This document shows, piece after piece, positions 44,700 through 53,566 of a DNA stretch of 64,000 nucleotides (the first letter of the stretch is position 1; every line of letters starts with the position of its first letter). The DNA comes from Mycobacterium branderi (GTDB taxonomy: Bacteria > Actinomycetota > Actinomycetes > Mycobacteriales > Mycobacteriaceae). Location of the stretch: contig NZ_AP022606.1 in the NCBI RefSeq assembly GCF_010728725.1, positions 2,480,001 through 2,544,000 on the forward strand, given 5' to 3'. The notes beneath the pieces are model-generated. The model was not told the DNA's origin. It was given only the letters and a program-made list of their open reading frames with translations, and made no database searches. Both the position numbers and the translations under genes were made by a program.

Positions 44700-45802
44700 G
44701 TTCGCAGCGGCGCCGGCTGCGAGTGCTCGCGGTGGGCCCGGCACCGGCCGGCGCGCATAGCCGGGGCGGCATGGCCACCGTGGTGGCGCTGATGGCGGCG
44801 CATCCCGACGAGCACATCGAGATCAGCGTCGTGCCAACGTTTGTGGACGGACCGGCCTGGCAGCGCATTGCGGTCGGTGTCTGCGGGATGCTGCGCGCGA
44901 CGTGGTTGGTGCTGCGCGGCCGGGTCGACGTGCTGCATGTTCACCTCGCACATGGCGGCAGCGTGATCCGCAAGGCGCTGCCGTTGGGGGCGGCGCGGCG
45001 GGCGGGCGTGCCGGCGGTGGTACACGGCCACAGCTACGACTTCGGCGGCTGGTTCGACCGGCTGCCGGCTGCCATGCAGCGTGCGGTCCGGCTGATGCTG
45101 ATTGCCGACTACTGGGTGGTGCTTGGCGAACGCCACGTCGAGGAGTACACCCGACGGCTGGGGGTAGCGGACAGCCGGATCAGTGTGCTGCACAACGCCG
45201 TCCGACTTCCCGGCAACGTGGTGGTACAGGAGGGTGCCGAGCAGGTGCACGCCGTAGCGCTGGGCCGGTTGGGGGAGCGCAAGGGCAGCTACGACCTGAT
45301 CGCCGCGGTTGGCGAGCTCGACCACACGGTGCGGCGCCGACTGCGAGTCACCCTCGCCGGCGACGGGGAGGTCGACACGGTCCGCGCGGCGGTCGACGCC
45401 GCCGGCCTCGCCGACACCATTCGGGTGACCGGGTGGCTGGATACTGCTGCACGCGACCAACTGCTTTCCACCGCAAACGTTTTCGTTCTTCCCAGCCGCG
45501 ACGAAGGCCTGCCGATGGCCCTGCTGGAAGCGATGGCGTCCGGCCTGGTGCCGGTGACGACCACGGCCGGCAGCATCGGGGAAGTGGTCAGCCACGGGGT
45601 CAACGGCCTGGTGGTGCAGCCGGGCAGCCCGGACCAAATCGCCGGTGCACTAATGGCCCTGGTGAACGACGAAAGGATGCGTGTCCGCTTGGCGGCTGCC
45701 GCCCGCAACCGCGCTAGCGACTTTGCGCTCGACCGCTGGTATCGGCAGCTGACGCAATTGTGGTCCGATCTGGCGATCGGGCGGTCTGCACTTCGGCGAT
45801 AA
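44696..45802 (+). CDS. Glycosyltransferase family 4
   Basis: 368 residues from GTG overlapping the polymerase stop. GT-B fold: N-terminal GGMATVVALM acceptor side, C-terminal nucleotide-sugar side with LGRLGERKGSYDLI and SRDEGLPMALLEAMASG (the E-x7-E motif). It adds one sugar to the lipid-linked repeat unit. The last 89 nt overlap the convergent glycosyltransferase gene. Confidence 0.85.
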   Translation: MSSQRRRLRVLAVGPAPAGAHSRGGMATVVALMAAHPDEHIEISVVPTFVDGPAWQRIAVGVCGMLRATWLVLRGRVDVLHVHLAHGGSVIRKALPLGAARRAGVPAVVHGHSYDFGGWFDRLPAAMQRAVRLMLIADYWVVLGERHVEEYTRRLGVADSRISVLHNAVRLPGNVVVQEGAEQVHAVALGRLGERKGSYDLIAAVGELDHTVRRRLRVTLAGDGEVDTVRAAVDAAGLADTIRVTGWLDTAARDQLLSTANVFVLPSRDEGLPMALLEAMASGLVPVTTTAGSIGEVVSHGVNGLVVQPGSPDQIAGALMALVNDERMRVRLAAAARNRASDFALDRWYRQLTQLWSDLAIGRSALRR

Positions 45803-46829
45803 CGTCCAGCAGACGGTCTGCGGCACGGTCGACGCTGAAGTGGTGGCGGTAGTGGCTCGCCGCTGCGGCGCCCGCGGCGACAGCAGCGGCGGGGTCGGCC
45901 AGGTGGTCGAATGCGGCCGCTAGCCCGGTGACATCGTCGACCCCGACCGGCGGGCATCCCGGCGGCTGGTATTCGGGCAGGGCGCCGTCGGTGGACACGA
46001 TCGGCATGACGCCCAGCTGCATCGAGAGCACCTGCACACCGCTCTGCGAAGCCCGCCGGTAGTGGGCGATCGAGCCCTTGGCCGCCGCGAGCGTCGGCAG
46101 CACGTCGGCGTAGCGGTACCGGCCGGGTCGCCACCGGGTGTGCGCGGGCAGCCTGCGGCTGACACTCAGCCCGTCGCCGACGAGCACCAAATCGTCTCCG
46201 CGCCAGCCGCTTCCGGTGGCGTGCCGCTGCCAGGCATCCAGCACCACGTCGAGGTTCTTGTACGGATTGAGCCGGCCGATCAGCACGAAGTCGCGGCGGG
46301 CGTGCGGCCGGACCGGCGGCGGAACCAGAGCCGGGTCGAGGTCGCTGGTCAGCGGCACGACGTGCACACGGGTGCCGGCCACGTCGCGGCGAGTCCCGAC
46401 AGCGGCGGCGACATGGTCGCTGAAGGTGACCGTGGCGGCCGAGCCGGCGCCCCACCGGTCGAACACAAAGCGCTCGCGGGCCGGTCGCTGTTCGGCGGCG
46501 TCGTGTGGGCGGTGGTCGTGGATCAGTTGAATGCGCGGTGTGCGCCCGGCCAGCGCGATCCACCGGGGATCGCGAACCAGCTCGCTAACGACGATGTCGG
46601 CTCGATACCCACGGATGCGGCGCCATGCCGCCAGCGTGGCAGGCCACGTCGACGCGGTGCGAAATCGCGGGTCCAGGACCAGTTCATACGTGCGCGCGAC
46701 ATCCGACTCGGGGTGCTGATCCGAGGTCACCAGCAGCACGTCGGCGCCGCGGCGCTGCAGCGCCTCGGCCTGCACCCGCGCCAGCGGCCGCATCCATGGT
46801 GAAAGCCACAGCACCCGAACCGGATTCAC
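45714..46829 (-). CDS. Glycosyltransferase (GT-B type)
   Basis: 371 residues from GTG overlapping the upstream stop by GTGA. It begins VRVLWLSPWMRPLARVQAEAL. The C-terminal half has FVLIGRLNPYKNLDVVLDAW and VLSMQLGVMPIVSTDGALPEY. The usual E-x7-E motif is not clear, so it is a divergent member. It overlaps the convergent GT4 gene by 89 nt. Confidence 0.72.
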   Translation of the reverse strand: MNPVRVLWLSPWMRPLARVQAEALQRRGADVLLVTSDQHPESDVARTYELVLDPRFRTASTWPATLAAWRRIRGYRADIVVSELVRDPRWIALAGRTPRIQLIHDHRPHDAAEQRPARERFVFDRWGAGSAATVTFSDHVAAAVGTRRDVAGTRVHVVPLTSDLDPALVPPPVRPHARRDFVLIGRLNPYKNLDVVLDAWQRHATGSGWRGDDLVLVGDGLSVSRRLPAHTRWRPGRYRYADVLPTLAAAKGSIAHYRRASQSGVQVLSMQLGVMPIVSTDGALPEYQPPGCPPVGVDDVTGLAAAFDHLADPAAAVAAGAAAASHYRHHFSVDRAADRLLDVIAEVQTARSPDRTTIASAADTSGRAQSR

Positions 46830-47914
46830 AACGCTGAGCCGGGCCCGGGATCGATCAGCCACCGTCCGCTGAGTTCGGGATATTTCCGGCGCACTTCCTG
46901 ATAGAGGTCGGGCACAGTGAGGAAGACGCGATCGGGGTTGGCCGCGATGAGCTGCTCGGGAGAGATGATCGGAACATCGGTCCCCGGAATCCGGCGGCCC
47001 TGCTTGGCGGGTGATGCGTCGGCCACCGCCGGAAGCAGTTGCCGATCGACCCCCGCGATGCTGAACAACGCCGGAACACGCGACGCGGCGCCGTACCCGT
47101 AGACCGGCCGCCGGTGGCGGCGCTGCGTCTCGAGCCAACTGCGCAGGCGCTCGGCGTGGAATTCGGCGGCCTGCTGCAGATGCCCGACCTTCGCCGGATC
47201 GGTGATGCCGAAGTCGCGTTCGCGCCGAAGGATCTCCCGGACGTGCTCGTCCGGCTTGGCGCGGCCGTGCACGGCGGCAATCAACACGGTCCCGCCGTAC
47301 AGGCCGAATTCCCAGGCACTGGCCACGCTCATTCCGACCGCGTCCAGGAGTCCGGTCAGCGTGGTCAGCGAATAGTAGGCAAAATGGCCGTGGCGCAGGG
47401 CATTCCATTGGCCCTGGCTGGCGATCGTCAGCAGCGAGTGGAATTGCAGCAGTAGCACGCCGTCGGGTGCCGTCGTCTTGGCACGAACCTCGAAGGCCGC
47501 CCGCTGGTCGCGTTCGTGCATGATCCCGAAGGTGTCCAGCACCACGTCGGCGACGCCGGACCTGACGAAGCCGCGTTTGGTCAACAGCCGCAACCACGTC
47601 CCGCCGTGGGGGCTGCCGAACTCGCGAACTGTCTTGCCTCGCAGCCAGCCGGCGTCCGCGACGCGCTGAACGGCGTCGGCGGCCTGGTCGCGCAGGGCCC
47701 GCGGCTCGACACCGCGTGGCTCGGAGGTCACGGTGTCGTCGTGGGCGAGCTGGGCCAGGCCGCAGTTGGTGCACAGGTCCATCGCCAGCGGATGCGCCGA
47801 CTCCTCGGCGCTCACCGGCTCGGTGATCAACGGAAAGTTGTCCGCCGCCGGCACATTGCCCAAATCGAGAACCCGGCTCAGGTTGGTACTTCCACATCCT
47901 CGGCAGGCGGTCAT
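46826..47914 (-). CDS. Zinc-ribbon sugar methyltransferase paralogue with altered active site
   Basis: 362 residues. N-terminal zinc site Cys4, Cys7, Cys48, Cys51. Middle SAM domain, then a C-terminal Methyltransf_14-like domain (PVYGYGAASRVPALF). It aligns with the 48865-50091 protein, but the SAM loop reads EFGSPHGG instead of EVASNDG, and the HEH active-site motif is HGH. It may therefore have lost or changed catalysis. Belongs to the sugar C-methyltransferase (TylC3/NovU) family. Confidence 0.75.
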   Translation of the reverse strand: MTACRGCGSTNLSRVLDLGNVPAADNFPLITEPVSAEESAHPLAMDLCTNCGLAQLAHDDTVTSEPRGVEPRALRDQAADAVQRVADAGWLRGKTVREFGSPHGGTWLRLLTKRGFVRSGVADVVLDTFGIMHERDQRAAFEVRAKTTAPDGVLLLQFHSLLTIASQGQWNALRHGHFAYYSLTTLTGLLDAVGMSVASAWEFGLYGGTVLIAAVHGRAKPDEHVREILRRERDFGITDPAKVGHLQQAAEFHAERLRSWLETQRRHRRPVYGYGAASRVPALFSIAGVDRQLLPAVADASPAKQGRRIPGTDVPIISPEQLIAANPDRVFLTVPDLYQEVRRKYPELSGRWLIDPGPGSAL

Positions 47915-47924
47915 GGCGGCTCCG

Positions 47925-48851
47925 TCACGGCTTCTCCGCGGTCAGGGAGATGTTGTGGGCGAACAGCCGAAGCTTTCCCAGCAGCCGTGCGCCGGCGTGG
48001 CGACGCGTGTGATCGGGAATCCACGACAACGCGTGCTCCACGGCCAGCAATATCTGCAGATACCCTTGTCCCACAAGTTTGTTGAGCCGGGCGTTGCGGG
48101 TAGGGATGAATGGGAAGTAGGCGCGTGTGAACCCCGCTCGGCGCAGTGCCGTCAGGATCTCGCGATGGGTGTACTCCTTGAGATGCATACCGAGTGGCCT
48201 GTCGCAGTTGAACACTTGCGACACATCGTGCGGCCCGCTGAACCGATGCGGGGTCCGGAAGATGTACCGTCCGCCCGGCTTCAAGATCCGAAGCGCACCG
48301 CGCAAGTGCGCCTCGAGGTCGTCGGGGTGCAGGTGCTCGAGCACTTGATCCGAGATGGCGACGTCGTAGGTGGCGGCGCCTTCGAAGTCGTCGAGGTGCA
48401 CGCCGTCCGACACGCCCCACGAGAGATTGGGGACGTTGGCATCCGAATGTTTTTCACCGCGTTCCCGGGTGATCTCGGTGGCCTTGCAGGAATAGCCCTG
48501 CCGCGCCAGATATGTGATCAGTTCGCCTTTGCCGGAGCCGATTTCGTAAACGTCGAGTGGCGCCCGACCGATCGCCGAATGCCATTTCTTGTGCTGTGCA
48601 AGATTCGACGAGACGGTGGCCTCCGATTCGCCGGCAAAGCGGTTGAGCCACTGCAGTTCGCTGTACAGCCGTGTGTAGCTGCGGTCGAACGTCTCCCAGC
48701 GATCCTCGGCGGTCGAGGAGAGCAGGTCTTGAGTGAGTTGGCGTTCCAATTCCCAGTGCGCCAGGATCATCTGCTCGGTGATCGCCGCGTCGGCGGGAAT
48801 CGAATACACCGCTTTGTAGCGGGCTATCAGCGCCTGTCCTGAAGGTTCCAT
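47925..48851 (-). CDS. Class I SAM methyltransferase
   Basis: 308 residues from MEPSGQALIARYK. The SAM motif DVYEIGSGKGELITYL lies near 100, with YDVAISDQVLEHLHPDDLEAHL and GGRYIFRTPHRFSG downstream. The order resembles methyltransferases of polysaccharide and O-antigen loci. The acceptor is unknown. It sits 13 nt from its upstream neighbour. Confidence 0.8.
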   Translation of the reverse strand: MEPSGQALIARYKAVYSIPADAAITEQMILAHWELERQLTQDLLSSTAEDRWETFDRSYTRLYSELQWLNRFAGESEATVSSNLAQHKKWHSAIGRAPLDVYEIGSGKGELITYLARQGYSCKATEITRERGEKHSDANVPNLSWGVSDGVHLDDFEGAATYDVAISDQVLEHLHPDDLEAHLRGALRILKPGGRYIFRTPHRFSGPHDVSQVFNCDRPLGMHLKEYTHREILTALRRAGFTRAYFPFIPTRNARLNKLVGQGYLQILLAVEHALSWIPDHTRRHAGARLLGKLRLFAHNISLTAEKP

Positions 48852-48864
48852 GGTGAAAGTCCCT

Positions 48865-50091
48865 TTACATCGCCGCGAAATGCAGTGTCGGCAGTGGGAA
48901 TACAAGCCGGCCGCCCCAGTCGGTGATATGGGCGAGTTGTGAGGTCAGCTCGGTCTCCAGGTTCCACGGCAGCGCCACCACCACGTCGGGGCGGTCCTTG
49001 TCGATCAGATCGGGTTCGTGGATGGGAATCCGCGTTCCCGGCGTGAAGCGCCCGTGCTTGTAGGGATTGCGGTCGACGGTGTACTCGAGCAGGTCGCTAC
49101 GGATTCCGCAGTAGTTGAGCAGGGTGTTGCCCTTGCCCGGCGCGCCGTAGCCGACGACACGCTTGCCGTCGGCGCGGCACTGCAACAGAAACCGGATCAG
49201 ATCCTGTCGCACCGCCTCGGCGCGCGGACGCAGATACAGGTATCCGTCGATGCCGTGTAATCCCGCGGCCTCCTCGACGCTCAGCACCTCCAATACCCGC
49301 TGCGACGGAGGTCCCGCCGCCGCTTCGGGACGCGCCCAGATCCGGATCGACCCGCCGTGCGTCGGCAGGAGTTCGACGTCGACCACGGCCAGCCCGGCGG
49401 TGGCGAGCGCCCGTCTTGCCGACAGCAGGGTGTAGTACTGGAAGTGCTCGTGGTAGATCGTGTCGAATTGCCCGAGGCTCACCAGGTTCAGAGCGTGGTG
49501 TACCTCGATGCTCAGCCGTCCGTCGTCGGCGAGCAGCACACGCAGAGCTCGGGTGAAGCCCAGCAGGTCGGGGATGTGCGCATAGACGTTGTTCGCGACG
49601 ACCAGGTCGGCCGGGCCGTGCTCGGCGCGGACCCGGTGCGCCAGCTGCTCGTCCAGGAACGCCGACAGCGTCGGCACTCCGCGTTGGGATGCGGCGGCGC
49701 CGACGTTGACCGACGGTTCGATACCGAGGCAGGGTACTTTCGCGGCGACGACGTGCTGCAGCAGATACCCGTCGTTGCTGGCGACTTCGACCACGAAGGA
49801 CTCGGCGGAAAGCCCGAGCCGCTCGATCGTGGTGTCGACGAACGTCTTGGCGTGCTGCACCCAGCTGTCGGAAAATGAGGAGTAGTAAGCGTATTCGGTG
49901 AACGTGTCCTCGGGTGTGATGAGCGCTGGTATCTGCAGCAGCAGGCAGTCCTCGCAGAGCCGCAGGTGCAGCGGGAACGTCGGCTCGGGCAGATCCAGCT
50001 CGTCGGCGGTGAGGAGCTTTTCGCACGGCGGAGTGGCGCCGAGGTCCAGCACGGAAAGCATCCGGTTGGACTCGCATAAACGGCAATTCAT
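48865..50091 (-). CDS. Sugar C-methyltransferase (TylC3/NovU family)
   Basis: 408 residues. Zinc-binding Cys3, Cys6, Cys46, Cys49, then the SAM domain (VVEVASNDGYLLQ near 100) and the intact YHEHFQYYT active-site stretch near 230. A C-terminal Methyltransf_14 domain (VVGYGAPGKGNTLLNYCGI) follows. These enzymes C-methylate a nucleotide-activated keto-deoxysugar, which suggests a branched deoxysugar in the polymer. Start overlaps the upstream stop (ATGA). Confidence 0.85.
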   Translation of the reverse strand: MNCRLCESNRMLSVLDLGATPPCEKLLTADELDLPEPTFPLHLRLCEDCLLLQIPALITPEDTFTEYAYYSSFSDSWVQHAKTFVDTTIERLGLSAESFVVEVASNDGYLLQHVVAAKVPCLGIEPSVNVGAAASQRGVPTLSAFLDEQLAHRVRAEHGPADLVVANNVYAHIPDLLGFTRALRVLLADDGRLSIEVHHALNLVSLGQFDTIYHEHFQYYTLLSARRALATAGLAVVDVELLPTHGGSIRIWARPEAAAGPPSQRVLEVLSVEEAAGLHGIDGYLYLRPRAEAVRQDLIRFLLQCRADGKRVVGYGAPGKGNTLLNYCGIRSDLLEYTVDRNPYKHGRFTPGTRIPIHEPDLIDKDRPDVVVALPWNLETELTSQLAHITDWGGRLVFPLPTLHFAAM

Positions 50092-52118
50092 CTGGCCCCC
50101 GATTCGCTGTCTGTGCCGAGCACTGCCTCGATCGCGTCGAGGTAGGCATCGGTCATCGCCTCTACGGTGTAGTGCTCGCGCAGCCGGTCGAAGCCGCGCT
50201 GTCCCAGGGTGGCAAGCTCGTCCGGTCGAGACAGGATGTCGCTCAGTGCATTACGCCATCCCGGTACCGAGACCGGCTCCACGACAACCCCGGCCTTCCC
50301 GAAATCCAGCATTTCTGGCACGGCGCAAACCGCCGACGCCGCAACGGGTACCGCCCGGGCCATCGCTTCGAGAACGACGAGCGGGAATGCCTCTGAGCGG
50401 CTGGGAACGCACAGCAGGTCGGCGTCGGCCAATGCAGGCTCGGGCCCGGCGGACCAGCCATGCCAGCGAACCCGGTCGCGCAACTCCGCGGGAGTGGCGG
50501 CCTGCAGCCGTTCCCGGTCGGGCCCGTCGCCGAAGATCGAGAGCGTCCACGGCATTACCGTCAGCCCGGACAGCGCCTCGATCAGCAGATGCGGATTCTT
50601 GTGTTCGACGATGCGCGACAGCATCACCAGTCGTAGCGGCGCACCGGCAGACCTTGCCCGCACTGCCGGCTCGTTCGTCACCGCGACGCCGTTGGGTGCG
50701 ACGAAACGGCGCCCGCGCAACCGATGCTGGGCGGCCAGCATGTCCCACTGCCGTTGGGCCAGAACGACGAAGCCGTCGGCGCGGCGCATCGCGGCGGTCA
50801 GCGGCCGCGAATAGATGGGCCGATCCGGCTCCGGCGGAATATGCGGGGCCACCAGCCAGCGCCTGTCGCGCGAAGCCGCCCGCCACAGCGTCGCGAACCC
50901 GGTTTCGGTGTTGGTGTCACCGCTGATCAGGACCGCGGGCCCGTCGGGAATGTCGACGGCCGGCGCCCACCACGGCTGGCGCACCACCCGCACGGTGTGC
51001 GGGATCTCCCGGATCAACGGCCCGAACCGTTGCACGCACACGATCGCGACCGGATACCCCCGGCGGTCCAATTCCGTTGCCAGCAACGCCTTCTGCCGCT
51101 CGGCGCCGCCGTAGACGAGGCGGTTGGTGGTGATCACGATCGCGGGCAGGTTCGTGCGGCGCCGCGTGCCGCGGCGTAGGTTGCGCTTCGAGCGCTGCAG
51201 CCGGTCCAGCACCGTGGTGGCGGCCAGGTACATGTCCGCGTGGTGGACGCTGCTTTGGTGTTCGAGCGCCAGGGCCGTGTTGGCCCGCCACAAGTCGCGA
51301 TTGCGGCGGCGCTCGGGGGACGCGACGTCGGCGCCGTGGGTCGTGCACGGTCCGGCCGCATCCTGGCCGGTGACCGGACGACCGTGATCGACGCCGAGTT
51401 CGTCGGCCAAAAGGATGCGCCAGCCCGCGGCCCGGGCGCGGGTCTGCCAGTCGGCCTCGTCGCCGTAGAGGAAGAACTCCTCGTCGAAGCCGCCGATGGC
51501 GTTCCATGCCGCGCGGTTGATCGCCAGGCAGGCGCCGCCGATGTAGCCGTCGATGCATTGCGATTCGGGCGGCTGGTGGGTGTATAGGTGTGAAAACGGA
51601 GTTCCGCGTAGCGAGTTGGAATAGCCGGCGACCGCGACCAGTGCGCGCAGCAGCGTGGTGCGGCGCGTCGCGATGTCCCACGGCTTGGGCCCGGGGGCAC
51701 CGGCGTCGTGGATCATCGGCGACACCGCCGCGACATTGGGCTCACGCAGCAGCTGCCGGGTACGGGTCAGCGGTCCGCGCAGCCGGGCGTCGGGGTTGAG
51801 CACCAGCAGATCGGCGTCGGGCGGCGTGTGCTCCACCAACGCGTTGAAGGCAGCGGTGAAACCGAGATTCACCGGCCCCAGTACCCAATGCACCGTCGCG
51901 TATTCGGTGGTGAGTTCCTCCCGGCCGGGATATCCGTCGCCGCTGTTCTCGTAGACATAGACCGGCAGCTCGGGCAGATGTTCGGCGACGCGGTCGAGGC
52001 ATTCGCGCAGTAGGTCGTGGCTTTTGTAGGTCACGATCAGCACGGCCAGCGTGCGTTGCGACGGCGGCGTCGAAAGTGTCGCTGCGCGTGGGTGTTTCAG
52101 GTATGCCCGGTCGGTCAT
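50088..52118 (-). CDS. Bifunctional glycosyltransferase: GT2 fused to GT4
   Basis: 676 residues from MTDRAYLKHPR. The N-terminal GT2 domain (about 20-290, rhamnosyltransferase-like) has VLIVTYKSHDLL, LLVLNPDARL and IGGFDEEFFLYGDEADW. The C-terminal GT4 domain (about 315-665) has NRLVYGGAERQKALLA and SRSEAFPLVVLEAMA (E-x7-E). It should add two consecutive sugars. GC and frame are continuous, so it is a real fusion, not a missed stop. Overlaps both neighbours by ATGA. Confidence 0.83.
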   Translation of the reverse strand: MTDRAYLKHPRAATLSTPPSQRTLAVLIVTYKSHDLLRECLDRVAEHLPELPVYVYENSGDGYPGREELTTEYATVHWVLGPVNLGFTAAFNALVEHTPPDADLLVLNPDARLRGPLTRTRQLLREPNVAAVSPMIHDAGAPGPKPWDIATRRTTLLRALVAVAGYSNSLRGTPFSHLYTHQPPESQCIDGYIGGACLAINRAAWNAIGGFDEEFFLYGDEADWQTRARAAGWRILLADELGVDHGRPVTGQDAAGPCTTHGADVASPERRRNRDLWRANTALALEHQSSVHHADMYLAATTVLDRLQRSKRNLRRGTRRRTNLPAIVITTNRLVYGGAERQKALLATELDRRGYPVAIVCVQRFGPLIREIPHTVRVVRQPWWAPAVDIPDGPAVLISGDTNTETGFATLWRAASRDRRWLVAPHIPPEPDRPIYSRPLTAAMRRADGFVVLAQRQWDMLAAQHRLRGRRFVAPNGVAVTNEPAVRARSAGAPLRLVMLSRIVEHKNPHLLIEALSGLTVMPWTLSIFGDGPDRERLQAATPAELRDRVRWHGWSAGPEPALADADLLCVPSRSEAFPLVVLEAMARAVPVAASAVCAVPEMLDFGKAGVVVEPVSVPGWRNALSDILSRPDELATLGQRGFDRLREHYTVEAMTDAYLDAIEAVLGTDSESGAR

Positions 52119-53560
52119 GCCGCCACCTGCTTGTCGCGCATCGCGGTCAGTTCCGACAGGCGCACCGGGCCGATCGCCAGGCTGACCGCCAGGTAGGCGG
52201 CAGCGGTTGCGGCCACGACCAGAACGACATGCCGGCCGGACAGTAGCACCACCACCCCGACGCTGGCACTCACCGGCGCCAGCATGCGCAGCAGGAACGG
52301 CACGGGCGTGCGGTACCCGCACTGGCGATGCAGCCACCAGCCGGCGATCGCCACGCCGAACAACTCCGTGCACACCAGAGCGACGCCGGCCCCGACGGCG
52401 CCGAATTGCCCGTCCAGGGCCACATTCAGTGCGACGTTGACCACCAGGGCGCCGATCGACAGCCGCAGCAGAAACCGTTGGTGGTGGCAGGCGAACAAAC
52501 CCTGGCTCAGGGTGCTGGCCACGAACCGCAGCGCCACCGCGACGAACAGCAGCGCCAGCGTCGGCGTCCCGCGATCGACGAACGCGTGGTCGCCGAACAG
52601 CGCGATCAGCGGTCCGGCCAGTAACGCGCCGACCACGGCGATCGGTACCGCCACAAAACTCATCAACTCGACGCCGCGCCTCATGAAGGCAGCGAATGCG
52701 GCGACATCACGGGCGAACAACTCGGTGGCTGTGGACAGTGTCGACTTGAGGAAGAACGTCGACACGATCGCGGTGTTGCCTGCGATGGTGTAGGCCAGAC
52801 CGTACACGCCGACCTCGGAATGACTGGTCGACAAGGATAGGATCACGCCGTCGGCGCGCCAGTACAGGATCGCGATTACCGCTATTCCGATGGGCGCCAA
52901 GCTTTCTCGCAGCAGGTCGGTGGTCTCCCGCGCCGAGAAGATTGGTCGCAGGGAGATGTGCCGGGCCGCGGCACTGCCCTGGATCAGCAACTGGATCGCG
53001 GGCGGGATGAGTTGCGCGACCGCGAACCAGATGACGTCGGCCCGCGCAGCGACCAGCCAGCCGACCATCGCCAACGTACCCAGGCGGCCGGCGACGTCAG
53101 AGAGCGCTACCGCCGAAAACCGCACGTTGGCAAGGAAAACCGGTTCGAATCGGGTTGTCATCGTCAGCATCAGCAGCTGCGCCGACAGCACCACCAGCAT
53201 CACTTTCACGTCGGCGTCGCGGTAGATGATCAACCCCGAGCCCACCGCCACGGCCGCCAGCGGAAGGCAGTACATTAGCGACAGGCCGCTGTTGACCCGG
53301 ACCAGCCGCTCGAGTTCGCCGCGCCCCGAGGTGACTCGGCGCACGATGACCGTTCCGATGCCGAGATCGGCCAGGCTGGCCCACATTCCGATGAACGCGA
53401 GCGCGATCGTGAGCTGCCCGTAGCGTCCCGGGCCCAGGTAGCGCGCGGTCATCGCCACCGAGATCACCGATGCCAGCATGCCTACTGCCCGGCAGAACAG
53501 CTGGATGGAGAACGCGTGCGCGATTCGCGTCGGCGGCACCGAAGGTTCGAGCTTGGTCAT
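52115..53560 (-). CDS. Oligosaccharide flippase (Wzx-like, MOP superfamily)
   Basis: 481 residues with about 12-14 membrane helices. N-terminal RYLGPGRYGQLTIALAFIGMWASLADLGIG is typical of polysaccharide-synthesis flippases. It would carry the undecaprenyl-linked (in mycobacteria decaprenyl-linked) repeat unit across the membrane. It lies between the sugar-phosphate transferase and the fused glycosyltransferase, 6 nt after the former. Confidence 0.85.
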   Translation of the reverse strand: MTKLEPSVPPTRIAHAFSIQLFCRAVGMLASVISVAMTARYLGPGRYGQLTIALAFIGMWASLADLGIGTVIVRRVTSGRGELERLVRVNSGLSLMYCLPLAAVAVGSGLIIYRDADVKVMLVVLSAQLLMLTMTTRFEPVFLANVRFSAVALSDVAGRLGTLAMVGWLVAARADVIWFAVAQLIPPAIQLLIQGSAAARHISLRPIFSARETTDLLRESLAPIGIAVIAILYWRADGVILSLSTSHSEVGVYGLAYTIAGNTAIVSTFFLKSTLSTATELFARDVAAFAAFMRRGVELMSFVAVPIAVVGALLAGPLIALFGDHAFVDRGTPTLALLFVAVALRFVASTLSQGLFACHHQRFLLRLSIGALVVNVALNVALDGQFGAVGAGVALVCTELFGVAIAGWWLHRQCGYRTPVPFLLRMLAPVSASVGVVVLLSGRHVVLVVAATAAAYLAVSLAIGPVRLSELTAMRDKQVAA

Positions 53561-53566
53561 GTCGGC

